DNA from: Hymenobacter nitidus
GTDB taxonomy: Bacteria; Bacteroidota; Bacteroidia; Cytophagales; Hymenobacteraceae
Reading direction: 5' to 3'
NCBI RefSeq assembly: GCF_020447315.1
Contig: NZ_JAJADQ010000006.1
Coordinates: 297,403-361,402, forward strand
DNA length: 64,000 nucleotides
The notes below the pieces were generated by a model. The model searched no databases. It was given only the letters and a program-made list of their open reading frames with translations, and was not told the DNA's origin. Each line of letters begins with the position of its first letter. Within the stretch, counting starts at the first letter, position 1. Position numbers and translations under genes: made by a program. This document shows positions 60,112-64,000 of this stretch, in pieces.

Positions 60112-61164
60112 CTAGTGCGTTATCTGGTTGGGCTGTAGCACGCCCGTGCGCAACGACGACTCACGGACCAGCAGCTTGGGTTGCAGCACCACTTGCCGGG
60201 GCTCTACTTTGGATGGGCCCAGATGAATCATCTCCAGCAGCAGCTCTACCGCCGTGCGGCCCATCTCCTCGCAGCGCTGATCCACGGAGGTAAGCATAGG
60301 CTCGGTAAGGGAATCAAACAGCTCATTACTGAAGCCGGCCAAGGCTACGTCCTGCGGAATACGCAGGCCCCGGCGCTTCACCACCTGCATGGCTCCTACC
60401 AAAGCCAGGTCGTTGCAGGAAAATACCGCGTCGAGCTGCGGGGCCTGGCTTAACAGCAGCTCCATGCCCTGCCGGCCGTCCTGTATCGACAGGTCGCAGA
60501 AATGCACCAGCGGCGCGGCCACCGCAATATCGTGGTGGCGCAGCGCATCGGCGTAGCCCTGGTAGCGGTTGCGGCAGATATTCAGGTGCTGCGGCCCGCC
60601 CAGGTGCCCGATATGGCGGCAGCCCTGCTCGATGAGGTGACACACGGCCTCGTAGCCGCCCTGGTAATCGTCCAGCACCACGGCACTCACATCCGTGCTT
60701 TCCAGCGCACGGTCAAAGAAAACCAGCGGAATATCACGCCGCCGCACCTCTTCCAGATAGCGGTAGTCGTGCGTGGAAAGGGACAACGACAGCAGAATTC
60801 CGTCGACCTGAGCATTCACCAGCGTTTCTACGTTTTTCTGCTCTTGCGCCGCATCTTCATTCGACTGGCAGATCATCACGTTGAAGCCCGCTTTGTTGGC
60901 AATCGTTTCGATACCTTTCACCACCAGGGCGAAGAACTGGCCGTCGATGTGCGGTACGACAACGCCCAGTGTGTTGCTACGGCCTTTGCGCAGCGCCGCC
61001 GCCAGCTGGTTGGGCTGATAGTTAAGCTCCCGCGCCAGCTCCCACACCCGCTTTTTGGTCGCGTCACTGATGCGGCTGTGGTCACTCAAAGCCCGTGACA
61101 CGGTCGAGACAGACAAGTTTAGCTGGGCTGCAAGATCTGATATGGAAGCGCGGTGAGTCGACAC
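60112..61164 (-). CDS. LacI family transcriptional regulator
   Basis: About 350 residues from GTG 61164. The LacI helix-turn-helix is ASISDLAAQLNLSVSTVSRALSDHSRIS, followed by the hinge helix YQPNQLAAALRKG and a periplasmic-binding-protein-like sensor domain (TLGVVVPHIDGQFFALVVKGIE to QPKLLVRESS). A sugar or related ligand is expected. The palindrome at 61364-61389 is a probable operator; the downstream genes include a trehalase. A TTG at 61188 would add eight residues. Confidence 0.9.
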   Translation of the reverse strand: MSTHRASISDLAAQLNLSVSTVSRALSDHSRISDATKKRVWELARELNYQPNQLAAALRKGRSNTLGVVVPHIDGQFFALVVKGIETIANKAGFNVMICQSNEDAAQEQKNVETLVNAQVDGILLSLSLSTHDYRYLEEVRRRDIPLVFFDRALESTDVSAVVLDDYQGGYEAVCHLIEQGCRHIGHLGGPQHLNICRNRYQGYADALRHHDIAVAAPLVHFCDLSIQDGRQGMELLLSQAPQLDAVFSCNDLALVGAMQVVKRRGLRIPQDVALAGFSNELFDSLTEPMLTSVDQRCEEMGRTAVELLLEMIHLGPSKVEPRQVVLQPKLLVRESSLRTGVLQPNQITH

Positions 61165-61363
61165 AAGAGCGGAGGAAATAACGGACAAGTTCGCACAAAT
61201 CGGCCAACCAGCCCTCGAAAAGGTAGAACGGCAATTTTTAGAACCCGTGAATCGGGCTTCTGGTTCAGCTCTCCCCAGTGCTCCGCCGGGCTGCTAGGCG
61301 GAAGCCCGGCTGAAATTCACCGGAGTCTAAATTTTTACCATCAGCAAGATGAATAGATGTATA

Positions 61364-61389
61364 CAATTGCGCAAACGTTTGCACAATTG
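61364..61389. promoter_or_regulatory. LacI-type operator palindrome
   Basis: A 26-bp palindrome centred on GCAAACGTTTGC and flanked by CAATTG on both sides, with a single non-matching pair. A central CG with ACG/CGT arms is the LacI/GalR-family hallmark. It is 200 bp upstream of the LacI gene and 147 bp before the HTH gene, in a 371-bp gap. Confidence 0.65.
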
Positions 61390-61420
61390 TTTTTCACTTC
61401 CTACATTCGGCACATCAAAA

Positions 61421-61428
61421 TACGTTTG
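61421..61428 (+). promoter_or_regulatory. -7 element TACGTTTG downstream of the operator
   Basis: TACGTTTG matches TAnnTTTG and lies 32 bp after the operator palindrome, pointing toward the HTH and trehalase genes. If real, the operator would sit at about -60 to -40, where a repressor or activator could act. No strong -33 box. Confidence 0.4.
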
Positions 61429-61535
61429 GGGTATCAAATGCTTTTGCCAGAGCCATCAGGCTAAAATGGCTCGAAAGGCTTCCCCAAAATCGGTTTGTTT
61501 TTCCTCACTGCAGCAGCATTTGTCAGCACTAGTCC

Positions 61536-62042
61536 ATGGGTCGTCATCGTCATTCCTTGAGCCTGTCACGCAAGCAACAGGCTTACCTCGCCGATTTTAT
61601 CAACTCTGACATTCTCTCCAAGCAGCAGCGCAACCGGGCCCAGGTTCTCCAGCACTGGGTAGCCGATTTGTCTGTGCAGGAATCAGGAGAACTCCTGGGC
61701 CTGAGCATCGACCGGGTATACAGCATGCGCCGGGCATTTTCTCAGCAGGGTTTCAAAGACTACCTGCATACCGTGCCCCGCTGCGGTGCCCCCAACAAGC
61801 TCACGCCCAAGCTCGAAATGCTCCTACGCCGCCTCACCCAGCAGGCTGCTGCCAAAGGCAAGCGTCTCACCCTGGCCCTCATCGCCAAGCGTGTGGTCGA
61901 GCTGGGCTATGCCGACCGGATCTGCACCGTAACCGTGCAGCGGGCTCTCAAGCAAGTGCAAGCCGCTAGTCTTGCTTCTTCCGATCAGTCGGCCTATGCC
62001 CTGGTGCAAAGCTCACCGCTACCCGAAGAGCAGGCCGCGTAG
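61536..62042 (+). CDS. HTH protein resembling the N-terminal part of an IS630-type transposase
   Basis: About 168 residues. The two tandem helix-turn-helix segments (NRAQVLQHWVADLSVQESGELLGLSIDRVYSMRRAF and LTPKLEMLLRRLTQ...VELGYADRICTVTVQRALKQ) match the DNA-binding arm of IS630/Tc1 transposases, including a KLTPK linker. No DDE catalytic domain follows, so it is either an orphan fragment of a transposase or a domesticated DNA-binding protein. A terminator follows directly. Confidence 0.6.
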   Translation: MGRHRHSLSLSRKQQAYLADFINSDILSKQQRNRAQVLQHWVADLSVQESGELLGLSIDRVYSMRRAFSQQGFKDYLHTVPRCGAPNKLTPKLEMLLRRLTQQAAAKGKRLTLALIAKRVVELGYADRICTVTVQRALKQVQAASLASSDQSAYALVQSSPLPEEQAA

Positions 62043-62064
62043 CCCCAACGCGCTCCTTTCTGAT

Positions 62065-62102
62065 AGCCAGCTCCGAAGTCAACTTTGGGGCTGGCTTTTT
62101 TA
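62065..62102 (+). terminator. Terminator after the HTH gene
   Basis: AGCCAGCTCC / GGGGCTGGCT (with one G-T pair) around a 11-nt loop, followed by seven T. It separates the HTH gene from the trehalase gene. Confidence 0.82.
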
Positions 62103-62211
62103 TTTGCCCTGCCCAAGCGCAGCGTTTTTTACCAACGCGCAGAATGCGTGCCTTGCCATCAGTTGCCCAGGTTTTGCGTAAGTGCAGTGCTGCCTCACTT
62201 TCCTACCTGCC

Positions 62212-63783
62212 ATGCGCCACCTGCTACTCAGTACGCTCTGCGTTGTTTGCATTGTTCCCGCTGCTCTTGCTCAGCCGACTACTCCCCGGCAGCTATTTCC
62301 GGGCTTATTCGAAGCCGTGCAGCTAGGCCGCGTGTTCCCCGATAACAAGACGTTTGTTGATGCCGTGCCCCTGCAGTCCCCCAGCACAATCCTGACGGCT
62401 TGGGAGCAACAGAGACACCAGCCCGGCTTTCGGCTGGATGCCTTCCTCAAGGTGCATTTTCAACTACCAGCTGACGATGCCCTTTCTTACCGCAGTGAGG
62501 TCAGCAAGGGCATACGCCACCACCTAGATACTCTGTGGACGGTATTGCAGCGCCCAGCCTCCGCTCAGGTACCCCAGTACTCTTCTTTACTTCCTCTGCC
62601 CAAACCCTACATCGTGCCCGGTGGCCGCTTCCGGGAAGTGTATTACTGGGATTCCTACTTTACAATGCTGGGACTTCGTGAAGCGCACAAAGTTGACCTC
62701 ATGCGCAGCATGATTGACAACTTTGCCTATCTGATCGACCAGTACGGCTTTGTCCCGAACGGCAACCGGACTTACTACCTCACCCGCTCCCAACCGCCAT
62801 TCTTTTGCTTGATGGTAAACCTGCTGGCTCAGGAGCAAGGCGACACTGTCTTGATTCGCTACCAGCCACAAATGGTCCGCGAGTACTTCTACTGGATGGC
62901 CGGTGCCGATTCACTGGCGTGTAATCAGGCAACACAGCGCGCCGTACGGCTCAGTGGCGGCGAGATTCTTAATCGGTACTGGGATAGTAGCACTGAGCCT
63001 CGAGAAGAGTCATACGCCGAAGATGTGGCCGTAGCACAGAACAGCAACCGGCCACCCGCCGAGGTTTACCGTGACATTCGTGCTGCCGCCGCCTCTGGTT
63101 GGGACTTCAGTACCCGCTGGTTTGATGCCTCCGCCACATTATCCAGTATACACACCACTTCCCTCGTTCCAGTCGATCTGAACTGCCTGATCCTGAACTT
63201 GGAGCAGACCATAGCCCGCAGCTTTATTCTAAAGCACCAATCTGCGGAGGCGCGCATGTGGCAGCGAAGAGCACAGAATCGGAAACATGCCATCCTGCGC
63301 TACTGCTGGCACGAAAAAGAAGGGTGGTTTACCGATTACAATTGGCAGCTGCGCAGCAAAGCTTCTGCGAATACGCTAGCTGGCGTTTTCCCTCTGACTT
63401 TCCAGATTGCGACTCGCAGACAAGCCCGTTCCGTCAAGACGAAGCTGGAGAGTACTTTTCTACGTAAAGGGGGGGTGCTAACAACCTTAAATACCAGCGG
63501 TCAACAGTGGGATGCACCTAACGCGTGGGCACCTTTGCAGTACATGACCATTCAAGGTTTGAACCACTACCACCACACTTACTTAGCTGATACAATAAGT
63601 GTCCGTTGGATAAAAATCAATACAAGAGTATTTCAGCAAACAGGTAAGCTACTGGAAAAGTATAATGTATCTGATACCTCCCTTCCCGCAGGGGGTGGAG
63701 AATATCCATTGCAAGACGGCTTCGGATGGACGAATGGGGTGCTACTATATCTGCTGAACCACACTCCTAAGGATCCTAAGTAA
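62212..63783 (+). CDS. treA: Periplasmic trehalase, GH37
   Basis: About 523 residues from ATG 62212, with a signal peptide ending near VPAALAQ. The GH37 signatures PGGRFREVYYWDSYF and QWDAPNAWAPLQ are both intact, and an Asp/Glu-rich active-site region (GWDFSTRWFD, GGEYPLQDGFGWTNG) is present. It hydrolyses trehalose to glucose outside the cytoplasm. The LacI regulator upstream fits sugar control. The 3' third is slightly lower in GC than its neighbours. Confidence 0.92.
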   Translation: MRHLLLSTLCVVCIVPAALAQPTTPRQLFPGLFEAVQLGRVFPDNKTFVDAVPLQSPSTILTAWEQQRHQPGFRLDAFLKVHFQLPADDALSYRSEVSKGIRHHLDTLWTVLQRPASAQVPQYSSLLPLPKPYIVPGGRFREVYYWDSYFTMLGLREAHKVDLMRSMIDNFAYLIDQYGFVPNGNRTYYLTRSQPPFFCLMVNLLAQEQGDTVLIRYQPQMVREYFYWMAGADSLACNQATQRAVRLSGGEILNRYWDSSTEPREESYAEDVAVAQNSNRPPAEVYRDIRAAAASGWDFSTRWFDASATLSSIHTTSLVPVDLNCLILNLEQTIARSFILKHQSAEARMWQRRAQNRKHAILRYCWHEKEGWFTDYNWQLRSKASANTLAGVFPLTFQIATRRQARSVKTKLESTFLRKGGVLTTLNTSGQQWDAPNAWAPLQYMTIQGLNHYHHTYLADTISVRWIKINTRVFQQTGKLLEKYNVSDTSLPAGGGEYPLQDGFGWTNGVLLYLLNHTPKDPK

Positions 63784-63924
63784 GTGTACTAGGTATGCTC
63801 AAAAGGGCTAAATACACAGACCTGACCGCACGCGATTCTATTTAGTCCCCAGTCCTCAGAATCATTGCGGGGCCGGGCGAATCGCGGGCCGAGGCGGCGG
63901 GGCCGGGGGGGCCAGAAACGCATA
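63784..63924. other. GC-rich gap between trehalase and the rRNA end
   Basis: About 140 bp with no reading frame of note; the second half is low-complexity G/C (GGGCCGAGGCGGCGGGGCC). It is probably the spacer after the rRNA operon. Confidence 0.5.
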
Positions 63925-63957
63925 CTGCCCCCCGCAGCACGAAGTCGCGGGGGGCAG
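63925..63957 (-). terminator. Hairpin after the 5S rRNA
   Basis: CTGCCCCCCGC / GCGGGGGGCAG (11 bp perfect) with an 11-nt loop, read on the minus strand just after the 5S end. No strong T-run follows, but the position fits an rRNA operon terminator. Confidence 0.65.
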
Positions 63958-63969
63958 GGCTTGAAAAGG

Positions 63970-64000
63970 TTGGCGGCGACCGACTCTCCCGCCGGTGAAG
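63970..64000 (-). rRNA. rrf: 3' end of a 5S rRNA gene (rest outside the window)
   Basis: On the minus strand the edge reads GGCGGGAGAGTCGGTCGCC, which fits the conserved 5S 3' end (G-GGAGAGTAGGTCGCCGCC). The gene continues to the right, so only about 30 nt are present. It suggests that an rRNA operon lies immediately to the right on the minus strand. Confidence 0.7.

Noticed and set aside
1..64000. CRISPR arrays, tRNA genes, complete insertion sequences, replication origin
   Set aside because: I looked for regular 25-40 bp repeats, tRNA T-loop and acceptor patterns, DDE transposase genes and DnaA-box clusters and found none that hold up by eye.

Overview
The window looks like a chromosomal stretch from a high-GC Bacteroidota bacterium, most like Hymenobacter or a close Cytophagales relative. 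This is inferred from gene content: a PorP/SprF plus GldJ pair of the type IX secretion/gliding apparatus, many short lipoproteins, Bacteroidota -7 promoter motifs (TAnnTTTG), DUF4783, DUF6799 and YcxB-like proteins, and Bacteroidota-style AK-HSD, nadC and gpmI genes. No rRNA or marker gene was compared, so the genus is inference.

Layout. 1-5.1 kb: an AsmA-type envelope protein running off the left edge, then divergent PorP/SprF and gldJ. 5.1-12.6 kb: comF, an old-yellow-enzyme reductase, pentapeptide and STAS-like proteins, a terminator-ended stretch that may encode a structured RNA (8.28-8.52 kb), a secreted beta-lactamase-fold hydrolase, a Gfo/Idh/MocA oxidoreductase and a PPK2 kinase. 12.7-19.3 kb: small heat-shock proteins, cell-wall enzymes (GH25, RlpA), and the cbpA-cbpM co-chaperone pair. 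19.3-30 kb: ZIP transporter, methyltransferase, nadC, gpmI, several lipoproteins, yjbQ, a beta-helix lipoprotein, a MITE-like element with apparent target duplication, and prfA. 30.1-35.1 kb: the thrABC threonine operon behind a Thr-rich leader peptide and a textbook attenuator. 35-48.3 kb: a haem-motif lipoprotein, FAD oxidoreductase, exonuclease III, two tandem M13 peptidases, an alpha/beta hydrolase and aspA.

48.3-57.2 kb is the most unusual region. After 0.66 kb of AT-rich non-coding DNA come three small paralogous peptides with a shared leader ending in Gly-Gly and four cysteines in each core. They are followed by a protein related to alpha-ketoglutarate HExxH peptide hydroxylases (with HQxxH instead), a zinc-ribbon methyltransferase, a second methyltransferase, a small protein with a WH...FC...HH motif, a C39-peptidase ABC exporter and an HlyD-type adaptor. 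I read this as a RiPP (ribosomal natural product) biosynthesis and export cluster of a type I do not recognise. There is no LanB/LanC, YcaO, radical SAM or ATP-grasp enzyme in it.

57.2-64 kb: AraC regulator divergent from an MFS permease, DUF3850, a LacI-type regulator, a near-perfect LacI-type operator palindrome, an orphan transposase-like HTH protein, a periplasmic trehalase, and at the right edge the 3' end of a 5S rRNA on the minus strand, so an rRNA operon lies just outside. I saw no tRNA, CRISPR array, complete insertion sequence or replication origin.
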